64,000 bases of DNA from Dryocola sp036489025. Its GTDB lineage: Bacteria > Pseudomonadota > Gammaproteobacteria > Enterobacterales > Enterobacteriaceae. Positions 43,805 through 51,890 of this stretch are shown here, piece by piece. The translations under genes were made by a program, and so were the position numbers. The DNA is taken from NCBI GenBank assembly GCA_036489025.1, contig DASXGN010000004.1:1-64000 (forward strand). Direction: 5' to 3'. The stretch's first letter is position 1. Each line of letters begins with the position of its first letter. Below the pieces are notes generated by a model, which saw only the letters and a list, made by a program, of their open reading frames with translations, was not told where the DNA came from and did not search any database.

Positions 43805-45286
43805 TTATTCGAAGTCCGGTAAAAAGCGTTTAACATCAACAGCCATAAATTTCGAGCGTTCAAAATGCGCTTTTAAGTGGAACGGCACTGTGCAGTCAAA
43901 GATTGTCTTGCAGGACATTCCCTGCTGCAAAATCGAAGGGCTATATTCCGGAACCTGGGACGGATCCAGTGGATGGCAACGCACTCCAGGAATGAACACG
44001 GTGTCAACATCCCCCTGATAGCGGGTCTGCATTGCCCACAGCACATCATCGCTGTCAAAAATATCAACATCTTCATCGACCAGAATCACATGTTTCAATT
44101 CAGGGAATGCAGAGAATGCCAGCAATGCCGCCTGACGCTGCCGGCCTTCATCCACTGCCGCTGCTTTTTTAAATTGCATGACGGCCAGCAATTTCCCACC
44201 GCCTGCGGAATGGGCAAAGACGTTAAGCAATTTGCCTGGCATCGCTCGCTCGACAAGATCGAGAATGCTGGCTTCCGTTGGGATCCCCGCCATGTTGACA
44301 TGTTCTTCACCCGGCCCCACGGTGGTGCGCCAGATAGGATGATGACGGTGGGTAACCGCTTTGACTTTAATAACCGGAATAGCTGCTTTCGCTTCCCCGG
44401 TATAACCAGGAAACTCCGGCATGGCTTTACCCGTCTGGGTATTGATATCTTCCCGCATGCGAACATTGGGCAGCAGTTCACCCTCAATAACGATTTCCGC
44501 GTGGGCGATAGCTTTTTCATTAATGGTTTTGCATTGCACCATTTCGACCGGATGCCCGCGTAACGCACCAGCAATACTTAGCTCATTAAAACCAAGTGGT
44601 GTGGTCGGAGGCTCGAAACATGCGGCGACTTCGATTGCCGGATCAACGCCGATGCTGATCGAGATTGGCAACGGTTGACCGGCGTTCTCAGCTTTCATTC
44701 GGAAAGCATCAATATGTCGACCGGGCGTTAACCACATCGTCAGCTCATCTTTGCTCTGCACGCAGAGGCGGTGAATAGTAATATCCGATTCATGCGTTTG
44801 TGGATCAGAGGCATAGCACAGGCCCATGGTGATATACGGCCCGGCATCTTCTTCAGTATTGGTTGGCGCCGGCAGCAGTTTTCGGAGATCGAATCCAGGA
44901 TCTGATGCGAGATGAACAACCTGCTGACAAACGGCATTTTCCGCACTGATTTCGACGGGCGCAATCGCGTGCTTAACGGAATCTTTTAAGAGGAAACCTA
45001 GCTTTTTGGGATCACAATTAAGAAACTCTCCTACGCGTTTACGGGATCCATTCAGGCCAATGGCTACGCTGATATCTTTGAATCCTTTAATTTTATTGAA
45101 CACCATAGCCGGGCCATTTTTCTTCGTGGGGCGCAGACATGTTCCGCCGGCCCCAACATAGCGATAAACACCGGACAGCTCGGCGTGAGGATCAACCTCA
45201 GTGTCAGTTTCTACATATTCGCCAGGTAGCGTTTTCAACAGTTCCAGCGCTGAGCGCAGGTCATGCACAGAAGATTTTTTTGTCAT
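43805..45286 (-). CDS. UbiD-family (prenylated-FMN) decarboxylase
   Basis: This 493-residue enzyme has the UbiD fold: GPAMVFNKIKG near residue 58, SDITIHRLCVQ at the place of the cofactor-binding strand, EIVIEGELLPN as the acid cluster, HVILVDEDVDIFDSDDVLWAMQTR and a C-terminal DCTVPFHLK. Such enzymes reversibly decarboxylate aromatic, heteroaromatic or unsaturated acids. The sequence is not close to E. coli UbiD or to the hydroxyarylic acid decarboxylases I remember, and the usual EGPFGE stretch is altered (REDINTQTGKAMPEFPGY), so the substrate is open. It is the first gene of a UbiD-UbiX-DUF554-Idi operon facing a LysR regulator. Confidence 0.9.
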   Translation of the reverse strand: MTKKSSVHDLRSALELLKTLPGEYVETDTEVDPHAELSGVYRYVGAGGTCLRPTKKNGPAMVFNKIKGFKDISVAIGLNGSRKRVGEFLNCDPKKLGFLLKDSVKHAIAPVEISAENAVCQQVVHLASDPGFDLRKLLPAPTNTEEDAGPYITMGLCYASDPQTHESDITIHRLCVQSKDELTMWLTPGRHIDAFRMKAENAGQPLPISISIGVDPAIEVAACFEPPTTPLGFNELSIAGALRGHPVEMVQCKTINEKAIAHAEIVIEGELLPNVRMREDINTQTGKAMPEFPGYTGEAKAAIPVIKVKAVTHRHHPIWRTTVGPGEEHVNMAGIPTEASILDLVERAMPGKLLNVFAHSAGGGKLLAVMQFKKAAAVDEGRQRQAALLAFSAFPELKHVILVDEDVDIFDSDDVLWAMQTRYQGDVDTVFIPGVRCHPLDPSQVPEYSPSILQQGMSCKTIFDCTVPFHLKAHFERSKFMAVDVKRFLPDFE

Positions 45287-45379
45287 CTTGATTTTTTCCG
45301 GTTAATTGATTTAACTGGCCAAACCATATACCCATACAAAATAAACGGTGAAATACCGTTTTAGTGCTAAAGGCCAGAT

Positions 45380-45408
45380 CAAAAAGATGAGGGTAGGACA
45401 AAAAGATG
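45380..45408. repeat. 10-bp direct repeat in the LysR/UbiD control region
   Basis: CAAAAAGATG occurs at 45380-45389 and 45399-45408, starts 19 bp apart. The second copy includes the ATG of the LysR gene. A hairpin-like AAACGG/CCGTTT pair lies at 45343-45361. The arrangement could form an operator for the LysR protein. Confidence 0.5.
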
Positions 45409-46299
45409 GATCTGAAGAGGCTACGATATTTTTGTAAGGTCGTTGAGCATGGTTCTATTACGCAGGCTGCCAGAATGTTGAATATGGCGCAGCCTCCGCT
45501 CAGCAAACGCATCCGTGAGCTTGAAGAAGAACTGGATGTGATACTTTTTGAACGTAATGGGGGCCGGATTGAACCTACCCAGGCAGGTTATCACCTCTAC
45601 AGAAGAGCCTGCGAGATCCTCCGCCAGATTGAAGGGGCAGCCCTTGAAACCCAGCAAATCTATAACCAGAAGGGTAAAGTTCTGCGTATTGGGTTAAGCC
45701 ATCTTTTTCAACGGTGGTTTCAACCACTTTTATTGGCTTTACACCGTGCGCACCCGGCAATTGAGCTGAATATTTCTGTGCTTGATTCAAGCCATCTGGA
45801 AGAAAAACTCAACGAAGGGCTGCTGGATGTGGCGTTGATTCAGAGGCCCTATAGCAGCGAAGGCTATGACGTTGTTGCATTTGAAGCTGTAAAACTGGTC
45901 GCGGTCATTAGCAAAAAACTGCTGCCATCTCCGCCAGAAGGCCCTATTCCTTTCCTGGAACTGGCAAATTTCCCGCTGGTTTTACTTCATCGCGCAAGAG
46001 ACACCGGCACCTATGAAATTCTGCTTGAACTGTTCCGTAATGGCGGGGTGATGCCGAAGATTATTATGCATATCACTCAGCCCAGGGCTATTCTCGACTG
46101 GCTGGAAGCCGGTTTTGAGGCCGCAACTTTACTGCCTGCTTCAGAGGTGAACCCAGCTCAATTACCGCATTGCCACGTTTTAGATATTTTCCCGGCGCCA
46201 CAGCTTTTCTTTCCGGCGATGGTAAAAATGACTGTCACACCTTATATACCGGAACTAATGGAAATCATCTCAGAGGGCTATCCCTTTCCAGACCATTGA
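45406..46299 (+). CDS. LysR-family regulator of the decarboxylase operon
   Basis: This 297-residue LysR-type protein has its helix-turn-helix at about 17-45 (GSITQAARMLNMAQPPLSKRIRELEEEL) and an effector-binding domain from about residue 90 (LRIGLSHLFQRWF). It is divergent from the UbiD operon with 119 bp between starts, the usual arrangement for a LysR activator and its target; an aromatic acid is the likely inducer (inference). A TAGGA ribosome site precedes the ATG. Confidence 0.9.
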   Translation: MDLKRLRYFCKVVEHGSITQAARMLNMAQPPLSKRIRELEEELDVILFERNGGRIEPTQAGYHLYRRACEILRQIEGAALETQQIYNQKGKVLRIGLSHLFQRWFQPLLLALHRAHPAIELNISVLDSSHLEEKLNEGLLDVALIQRPYSSEGYDVVAFEAVKLVAVISKKLLPSPPEGPIPFLELANFPLVLLHRARDTGTYEILLELFRNGGVMPKIIMHITQPRAILDWLEAGFEAATLLPASEVNPAQLPHCHVLDIFPAPQLFFPAMVKMTVTPYIPELMEIISEGYPFPDH

Positions 46300-46725
46300 T
46301 GAGCGGTGCAGGCATCCCTGCTGCACTCTGAAACACTTCTAGGTTTCATTCTCAGGATATTGATGCGATATCGTCATAATAAAACCTCCTCTTTCATAGA
46401 GCAGCAAAAAAATTATGAGTCTCTCATCCTGAAACAAAGCCCGTATTATCGGTCAAACAGGATCTCTTTATGTATGGGCTAGAACTGGATGACCTACTCC
46501 CCGTTGATTAACACACCGCAATTTAAGTAATGCTATCATCAGTGTTTAGAACAGCTACCAACTTCCGCTCCTTGCGCGGAGCGGATCTTTAGCCTAATTA
46601 GCTTGTCCGCTTTGTGCCAGGAGGGGACAAAGTGACAGCCTGGAAATAACGAAAAGAATGAATGTCGTTGGGATGGTTTACTTTACAATGCCAGTTTTAA
46701 ACAGCCCAAAAAAACAGGTGATCAC
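46300..46725. other. Intergenic region between two LysR genes
   Basis: No gene is seen in this 426-bp stretch. It contains a good rightward terminator at 46564-46590, a CTTTGT/ACAAAG hairpin near 46614-46631, and presumably the promoter of the second LysR gene. Confidence 0.5.
46564..46590 (+). terminator. Intrinsic terminator between LysR genes
   Basis: TCCGCTCC-TTGCGC-GGAGCGGA is followed by TCTTT. The 8-bp stem is perfect. It lies 265 nt past the first LysR gene, so it may mark the remnant end of a lost gene. Confidence 0.6.
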
Positions 46726-47628
46726 GTGCATACCAACATGATTGAATACCTTAATATTTTTATACAGGTTGTTGAGCAGGGTAGCTTCACAAAAGCAGCT
46801 GATGTACTTCAGATCCATCGCCCCACCGTGAGCAAAGCGATACAGCAGATAGAGAATGATCTGGGTGTAAAACTCATTCATCGCACAACCCGAAAGCTGA
46901 GCGTGACTGCTGAAGGGGATGAGTTTTATCATCATGCCAGGCATGTTCTGGCCGAAGTTAATGACATGATGGCAAGCTTTTCACCGACCCTTCCACCGCG
47001 AGGACGACTCAGGCTAGATGTTCCTCTGTCGCTGGCGCATACCATTCTGATCCCTAATCTCAAAGATTTCCAGTCACTGTACCCCGGCATTGAAGTTGTG
47101 CTGGTGTCGTCGGATAAAAAAACTGATTTGATCTCTGAAGGTGTGGACTGTCTCGTCCGCCTGGGAGCGCTTCAGGATTCCAGCTTTATTTCCAGACGTC
47201 TTGGTGACATCAGGATGGTTACCTGTGCAGCCCCGTCTTACCTGCAACAGTACGGGAGGCCGGAAACACCGGCGGATCTTGAGCAACATCGGGCAATTAA
47301 CTTTTTTAGTGACCATAGTCGTGACGTTATGGAATGGACGTTTATCGAGGACGGGAATGCTTTGTCGCTGCGTCCTGCGAGCAGCCTGCTGGTTGATAAC
47401 TCCGATATTCTGCTGTCATGTGGTCTGGCAGGTCTGGGTATTATCCAGGCAACCCTGGACGCTCTTGCTCCCCATATCGCTTCCGGCGATCTTGAAGAGA
47501 TTTTGACGCAATACCCTTCGGTGTCTAAGCCCGTGTCCGTGATGTATCCGGACAGACGCTATTTGTCTCCAAAAGTACGGGTATTTATCGACTGGTTCAG
47601 TGATGTTCTGGCCACGCAACTCCGCTGA
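46726..47628 (+). CDS. LysR-family transcriptional regulator
   Basis: This 300-residue LysR protein has a helix-turn-helix at about 20-48 (GSFTKAADVLQIHRPTVSKAIQQIE) and an effector domain resembling the subgroup containing AaeR/DmlR (RLRLDVPLSLAHTILIPNLKDF; VTCAAPSYLQQYG). I use GTG 46726 with AGGTG upstream; ATG 46738 is an alternative. It reads in the same direction as the quinone oxidoreductase gene 149 nt downstream, which is a likely target. Confidence 0.88.
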   Translation: MHTNMIEYLNIFIQVVEQGSFTKAADVLQIHRPTVSKAIQQIENDLGVKLIHRTTRKLSVTAEGDEFYHHARHVLAEVNDMMASFSPTLPPRGRLRLDVPLSLAHTILIPNLKDFQSLYPGIEVVLVSSDKKTDLISEGVDCLVRLGALQDSSFISRRLGDIRMVTCAAPSYLQQYGRPETPADLEQHRAINFFSDHSRDVMEWTFIEDGNALSLRPASSLLVDNSDILLSCGLAGLGIIQATLDALAPHIASGDLEEILTQYPSVSKPVSVMYPDRRYLSPKVRVFIDWFSDVLATQLR

Positions 47629-47777
47629 ATCAGACGGATTGTTAATGGAAAATTAACACTGAGGTTCTCTGTCGGCTATTTCTGATGCGTTTTTAACAAC
47701 GTAGATTGTTCTCAAATGATTCAGGTATCCCTTCGACTGTATTCTGAAGGTGTGCCGTTAACTGACGAGAGCTGAAT

Positions 47778-48770
47778 ATGTCCAAAGTTGTTACTTTTAA
47801 CCGCATCGGTGGTCCGGAAGTGCTGGAAATTGTTGATGTACAGGTGCCCGCGCCCGCAGCAGGTGAAGTGCAGATTCACGTGCATGCCATCGGCCTTAAC
47901 CGTGCAGAAATCATGTATCGCAACGGCCAGTATGTTATTGAGCCGAAATTTCCGGCACGTCTTGGTTATGAAGCGGCTGGTGTCGTTCAGGCTGTAGGTG
48001 AAAATGTTGAAGAGTTTGCCAGTGGAGATCTGGTAAGTGTGATCCCTTCATTTATGTTTAATGACTACGGCATGTACGGCGAACTGGTCAATGCACCAGT
48101 TCATGCTGTCGTGAAGCATCCTGAAAACTTGTCCTTCGAGGAAGCTGCTGCAAGCTGGATGATGTATATCACCGCTTATGGTGCGCTGGTTGAATATGGC
48201 AACCTACAGGCTGGTCAGAACGTCGTGATCCGCGCAGCATCAAGCAGCGTGGGTCTGGCTGCCATACAGATAGCTAACATGCTGGGTGCAAAACCCATAG
48301 CGCTTACGCGCACCGCAGAAAAAAGCGAAATGCTCCTGAAGGCCGGTGCAGCCGCCGTCATTGCTACAGCGGAGCAGGATATGGTTGCTGAAATCAATCG
48401 TGCAACAGATGGCGCGGGAGCCCATATTGTTTTTGATCCTGTCGGCGGCCCCGACGTGGCAAAACTGACTAAGGTAATGGCTCCGCAGGGCATGTTCTTT
48501 CAGTATGGCGCGCTCGATAGCCGTGACATGCTTGTACCTGTATTTGATATTCTGGGTAAGCATCTCACTCTGCGTGGATATGAGCTGTTTGAAATCACGA
48601 TGGATTCTGAAAAAATGGCGCGCGCAAAATCCTTCGTCACCGAAGGTTTACGATCTGGAAAACTGAAGCCAGTCATCGATAAAACGTTCCCGCTCGACGA
48701 GATTGCAGACGCCCAGCGATATATGGAGGCTAATGGACAGGTTGGCAAAATAGTTGTGGTCGTGGAGTAA
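47778..48770 (+). CDS. Zinc-independent quinone oxidoreductase (MDR family)
   Basis: This 330-residue medium-chain reductase has GYEAAGVVQAVGENV in the N-terminal domain and the NADPH-binding ASSSVGLAAIQIANMLGA motif (about residue 155). The zinc-ligand Cys residues of alcohol dehydrogenases are absent. Members reduce quinones or enones with NADPH. The physiological substrate is unknown. It is preceded by a LysR regulator and followed by an intrinsic terminator. Confidence 0.88.
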   Translation: MSKVVTFNRIGGPEVLEIVDVQVPAPAAGEVQIHVHAIGLNRAEIMYRNGQYVIEPKFPARLGYEAAGVVQAVGENVEEFASGDLVSVIPSFMFNDYGMYGELVNAPVHAVVKHPENLSFEEAAASWMMYITAYGALVEYGNLQAGQNVVIRAASSSVGLAAIQIANMLGAKPIALTRTAEKSEMLLKAGAAAVIATAEQDMVAEINRATDGAGAHIVFDPVGGPDVAKLTKVMAPQGMFFQYGALDSRDMLVPVFDILGKHLTLRGYELFEITMDSEKMARAKSFVTEGLRSGKLKPVIDKTFPLDEIADAQRYMEANGQVGKIVVVVE

Positions 48771-48805
48771 TTCTTACCGCAGTATTTTATTAATGATTTT
48801 GCTAT

Positions 48806-48830
48806 AGCCTGGATAATATCCGGGCTTTTT
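48806..48830 (+). terminator. Terminator of the quinone oxidoreductase gene
   Basis: AGCCTGGATA and TATCCGGGCT form a stem (one G-T pair) followed by TTTTT, 36 nt past the stop. Confidence 0.8.
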
Positions 48831-49052
48831 ATCATCCTTAGTTTCTAACCGATGACTCCTGAAATGACGTCCAGTATATTGGCTTTGATATCCTCCGCTT
48901 CTAATGAAACGTTCACCTCTCGCTCATAGCGGGCCTGACAGGCAGCTGGTCTGTCGCTTCGTACCAGGAGCGGACGTTGCTTACATCGTGCTATGTTGAT
49001 TTATGGTAAGCAATTCATCGAAAGTAATATCTTCCAGTAAAAGGAATATCAG

Positions 49053-49568
49053 ATGGACTTAGAAACTACCCGTTTAAAGTTAGAACCTTTTCATGACTCT
49101 CATTATAAGGGTTTGAGGGTAATGGATAGAGATCCCGTTGTGATGCGTTATATAAGCAATGGTGTTATTAAAACTCCTGAAGAAACCATGGAAGGTATCA
49201 AACGTGTCCAGGCTCGTTGGGATAAATACAAATTCTCGTGGTGGGCTATCAAAGAGAAATCTTCTGGTGTCATCGTGGGCGCAGCTTGCCTCCAGCACCT
49301 GGCAAACGTGGATGGCGCCCCCCTGGAGATTGGCTGGCGTCTTGTCCCAGGCCACAATGGTAAAGGTTATGCAACAGAGGCAGCTAAAGCGATCGTTGAC
49401 TTCGCGGCGGAACAGGTAGGAGCAACTTATTTGGTTGCGGTAGCAGATCCTGAAAATATCCCTTCGCATCGTGTTATGCAACGGTTAGGCATGACTTACA
49501 AGGCAATAGAACAGCATTATGACGTGCCATGTGTAGTGTATGAGCTTAACATTCGCAGGCCTGATTAA
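49053..49568 (+). CDS. GNAT-family N-acetyltransferase (RimJ/RimL type)
   Basis: The 171-residue protein starts LETTRLKLEPFHDSHYKGL, a typical Acetyltransf_3 opening. The acetyl-CoA-binding V-P-GHNGKGYATEAAKAIVDFA stretch (motif A) and a C-terminal NIPSHRVMQRLGMTY complete the fold. It probably acetylates an amine on a protein, amino acid or drug; the substrate cannot be told. It is monocistronic, with loosely packed non-coding DNA on both sides. Confidence 0.9.
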   Translation: MDLETTRLKLEPFHDSHYKGLRVMDRDPVVMRYISNGVIKTPEETMEGIKRVQARWDKYKFSWWAIKEKSSGVIVGAACLQHLANVDGAPLEIGWRLVPGHNGKGYATEAAKAIVDFAAEQVGATYLVAVADPENIPSHRVMQRLGMTYKAIEQHYDVPCVVYELNIRRPD

Positions 49569-49914
49569 GCGTTATTTATTACGCCTTGAACGAGGGGAAT
49601 CGTTGTGAACCACTGCCATCCGTCCCCTTTCATTGACTCATCGCGGTTATGTCCAAAGCAGTAAGTAAGAGGGACTTGAAATACGTATTGTCAAGTAATG
49701 GCCTCTCTTATGCCCGCTCCTCGCTCATAGCAGACCCGGCAAGACTGAAACCTGTCCACCTCTTGCCAGATACGGTCATTCGCTCTCCAGACTCGGGCCA
49801 TCTCTTATGATAGGGAAATTATAGTCAGGTAACATTCATCTACATTTCGTTCCCCAACGAAGCATCCATTATTTCTCTCACTATAGTGGGTTCGTCCACT
49901 ATGAGGAGATAGTC
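49569..49914. other. Intergenic region before the ABM-ACT-ArsR operon
   Basis: No gene is seen over 346 bp. The right end holds the CACTAT operator (49879-49902) and a GAGGAGAT ribosome site for the next gene. The rest shows no feature I can support. Confidence 0.5.
49879..49902. promoter_or_regulatory. Palindromic operator upstream of the ABM gene
   Basis: CACTATAGTG (49879-49888) is a perfect 10-bp palindrome, and ATAGTGG-N6-CCACTAT (49883-49902) is a perfect inverted repeat overlapping it. This gives three CACTAT half-sites, 12 bp before the ATG of the first gene. TATAGT inside could serve as a -10. The operon's last gene encodes an ArsR-family repressor, so autoregulation is likely (inference). 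Confidence 0.65.
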
Positions 49915-50238
49915 ATGATTGCAGTACTTTTTGAAGCAGATGCAGTTCCGAAATATCAGGCAAGGTATCTACAACTTGCGGGTGAACTTCGACCTGAGCT
50001 CGATAATGTCAAAGGCTTCATTTCAATCGAACGCTTTCAGAGCCTGAGTACTGAGGGAAAAATTCTCTCACTTTCATGGTGGGAAAACGAAGAGGCGGTA
50101 CTCGAATGGAAAAAAAACATGCGGCATCAGGCGGCGCAAAAAGAGGGACAGCAAACAATCTTTGCTCATTACAGAATAAGAGTCGTGAATGTCTTACGCG
50201 AGTATTCATCAGAAAAAAGGAATGACCAAAATGTATGA
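49915..50238 (+). CDS. Antibiotic biosynthesis monooxygenase (ABM) domain protein
   Basis: This 107-residue dimeric alpha-beta barrel protein has the ABM pattern: MIAVLFEADAVPKYQARYLQL, then a GFISIERFQS strand, LSLSWWENEEAVLEWKKN and a C-terminal FAHYRIRVVNVLREY. Family members include small cofactor-free oxygenases acting on aromatic or quinone compounds and heme-degrading enzymes; the substrate is unknown here. First gene of a three-gene operon; its 3' end overlaps the ACT gene. Confidence 0.86.
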   Translation: MIAVLFEADAVPKYQARYLQLAGELRPELDNVKGFISIERFQSLSTEGKILSLSWWENEEAVLEWKKNMRHQAAQKEGQQTIFAHYRIRVVNVLREYSSEKRNDQNV

Positions 50239-50623
50239 TATTCATGTTGTTTTTAACAATTTTCCGGGCGATCTTGCGTTATTGGCTTCTACGCTTGGTC
50301 AGTACGGGATCGGGCTTGAAGGTGGCGGGGTCTTTGCTATAGACCAACAAAGCCACGCTCATTTTTTGGTTGAAGATGGAGAGGGAGCTTTGAAGGCTTT
50401 GACTAAGGTTGGTTTACATGTTGAAAAGGTCACGGAACCACTTATCAGGAAACTCAAGCAAGAACGTCCCGGAGAATTAGGCGAGATAGCTGATGTGCTC
50501 GCACGTCACAACATCAATATTGTTGTGCAATACAGCGATCATAGTAATCAATTGATTCTTTTAACTGACAATGATGAACTGGCGGCTCAGGTCACCCACA
50601 AATGGGATGTTTCCACACAGTGA
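50231..50623 (+). CDS. ACT-domain protein
   Basis: The roughly 130-residue protein has two ACT-like halves: MYDIHVVFNNFPGDLALLASTLGQYGIGLEGGG and ERPGELGEIADVLARHNINI. ACT domains bind amino acids or other small ligands. I favour ATG 50231, nine bases after an AAGGA ribosome site; ATG 50222 sits directly against that site. It overlaps the ABM gene's end, and its stop (TGA) overlaps a GTG that can start the next gene. It may act as a ligand sensor for the operon, though this is inference. Confidence 0.8.
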   Translation: MYDIHVVFNNFPGDLALLASTLGQYGIGLEGGGVFAIDQQSHAHFLVEDGEGALKALTKVGLHVEKVTEPLIRKLKQERPGELGEIADVLARHNINIVVQYSDHSNQLILLTDNDELAAQVTHKWDVSTQ

Positions 50624-51327
50624 AGCTTCTTAAGGCACCCCTGCCTTCCGATGACACAGACTGTCTCGAACAATCTATGTCCAATATAGCGACCGCAATT
50701 GCTGACCCTTCCCGGGTCAGTATTCTTTGCGCCCTGATGGATGGCAGGGCATGGACGGCAACAGAATTAAGCGCTGTTGCTAACATTGCTCCCTCAACAG
50801 CAAGTGCTCACCTGGCAAAACTTCTGCAAAACAAGCTGGTGAGCTGCTTGTCTCAGGGGCGTCATCGTTATTACAGGCTCTCAGGACAAGACATTGCTAC
50901 ATTACTTGAAACCTTGATGGGGGTTTCAATGAAATCAGAGTCAAAGTTGAATACCAGAACTCCGCTACATTTGCGTAAGGCGAGAACTTGTTATGACCAT
51001 CTGGCGGGTGAAGTCGCTGTTGGGATATATGATTTTATGGTCGAGCAAGAGTGGTTACTAACTGATCGTAATTTGTTGTCGTCCATTGGAATCAAGAAAT
51101 TTCAGGAAATTGGTATAAATTGTATTCCTCAAACCAGACGCAAGTGTGCGTGTGGTTGTCTGGACTGGAGTGAGCGTAGATATCATCTTGGAGGAAGCGC
51201 TGGTGCGGTGTTGCTGGCAACATTCGAGCAAAAAAAGTGGATATCCAGAGTAAGCGGCTATAGAGAAGTTCTCTTCACGGACAGCGGGGAAAAAGCGTTT
51301 AATTACTTTTTTAATCTGACATTATGA
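50620..51327 (+). CDS. ArsR-family transcriptional regulator with C-terminal domain
   Basis: This roughly 235-residue protein has an N-terminal winged helix (about 20-100: ADPSRVSILCALMDGRAWTATELSAVANIAPSTASAHLAKLL). A C-terminal part of unknown role carries KARTCYDHLAGEVAVGIYDFM, and CGCLDWSERRYHLGGSAGAVLL, a stretch seen in a group of long ArsR proteins. CACGC could bind metal, but the classic ArsR metal motif is not evident. The GTG at 50620 overlaps the ACT stop codon (GTGA); ATG 50602 and ATG 50677 are alternatives. Likely represses its own operon through the CACTAT sites. Confidence 0.85.
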   Translation: MKLLKAPLPSDDTDCLEQSMSNIATAIADPSRVSILCALMDGRAWTATELSAVANIAPSTASAHLAKLLQNKLVSCLSQGRHRYYRLSGQDIATLLETLMGVSMKSESKLNTRTPLHLRKARTCYDHLAGEVAVGIYDFMVEQEWLLTDRNLLSSIGIKKFQEIGINCIPQTRRKCACGCLDWSERRYHLGGSAGAVLLATFEQKKWISRVSGYREVLFTDSGEKAFNYFFNLTL

Positions 51328-51583
51328 TGTTTGTAAACAACGGCTAAAGAAAATCTCTCTTTCTGAAATATTCCAGCATTCGGGTGGATTAGAAAGCCCG
51401 TTTAGTCCCGAGAGTTCAATCGTTAAGTTACTGCCATAGACTACCTTTTTCGCTCATTTCAGCCCGGGTTAACCCTGAATAATCACGACTTCGTACCAGA
51501 CCAGCATTCATGGCCAATGGCATGGTAAGTCTGAGTGAACGGTCGCGACAAAAACGGAAGGTGTTGATTTTGAGAACACAAAA
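51328..51583. other. Intergenic region downstream of the ArsR gene
   Basis: No gene could be supported here. On the minus strand a short coding-like remnant (PLAMNAGLVRSRDYSGLTRAE) can be read near 51440-51520, but I cannot place it in a family. Together with the adjacent VOC remnant this looks like decaying DNA. Confidence 0.4.
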
Positions 51584-51801
51584 AAATGCCTGGGGTATGT
51601 AGCCATCGTCGACGACGATTATGACCGCACGATTGAATATTACACGAGCAAACTCGGATTTACGCTTGCTGAAGACATTCCTCAACCAAGGAGCGCTGGG
51701 GAGTTGTGACGCAAAACCCAGAAAGCGACTGTAATCTTCTTCTGGCTCGCGCATAAAACGATAGGCAGCAATCAGTTATCGGCAATCAATGCGGCGGGCG
51801 C
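51584..51801 (+). pseudogene. VOC (glyoxalase/bleomycin-resistance) family gene remnant
   Basis: The frame at 51584-51687 reads LGYVAIVDDDYDRTIEYY then TSKLGFTLAEDIPQP, a typical VOC N-terminal half. At about 51688 the match continues in another frame as KERWGVVTQNPESDCNLLLARA to a TAA at 51754, and NDRQQSVIGNQCGGR follows. A frameshift, a premature stop and loss of both ends make this a clear pseudogene. Confidence 0.8.
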
Positions 51802-51890
51802 CCGCAGATCGCTGGTAATAAAACATAAAACCAGGCTCTTCGCCCGGTTTTAACAAGCGGGCAGCAGAGCTGCCGCCCGCCAGGGCACGA

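Noticed and set aside
48955..48975. Sequence resembling part of the 46564-46590 hairpin (GGAGCGGA core)
   Set aside because: The shared core is only about eight bases, with no matching arm here, so a repeat family cannot be supported.
51428..51754. 108-residue frame on the minus strand
   Set aside because: Most of it is antisense to the VOC remnant; only a short part resembles coding sequence and no family could be assigned.
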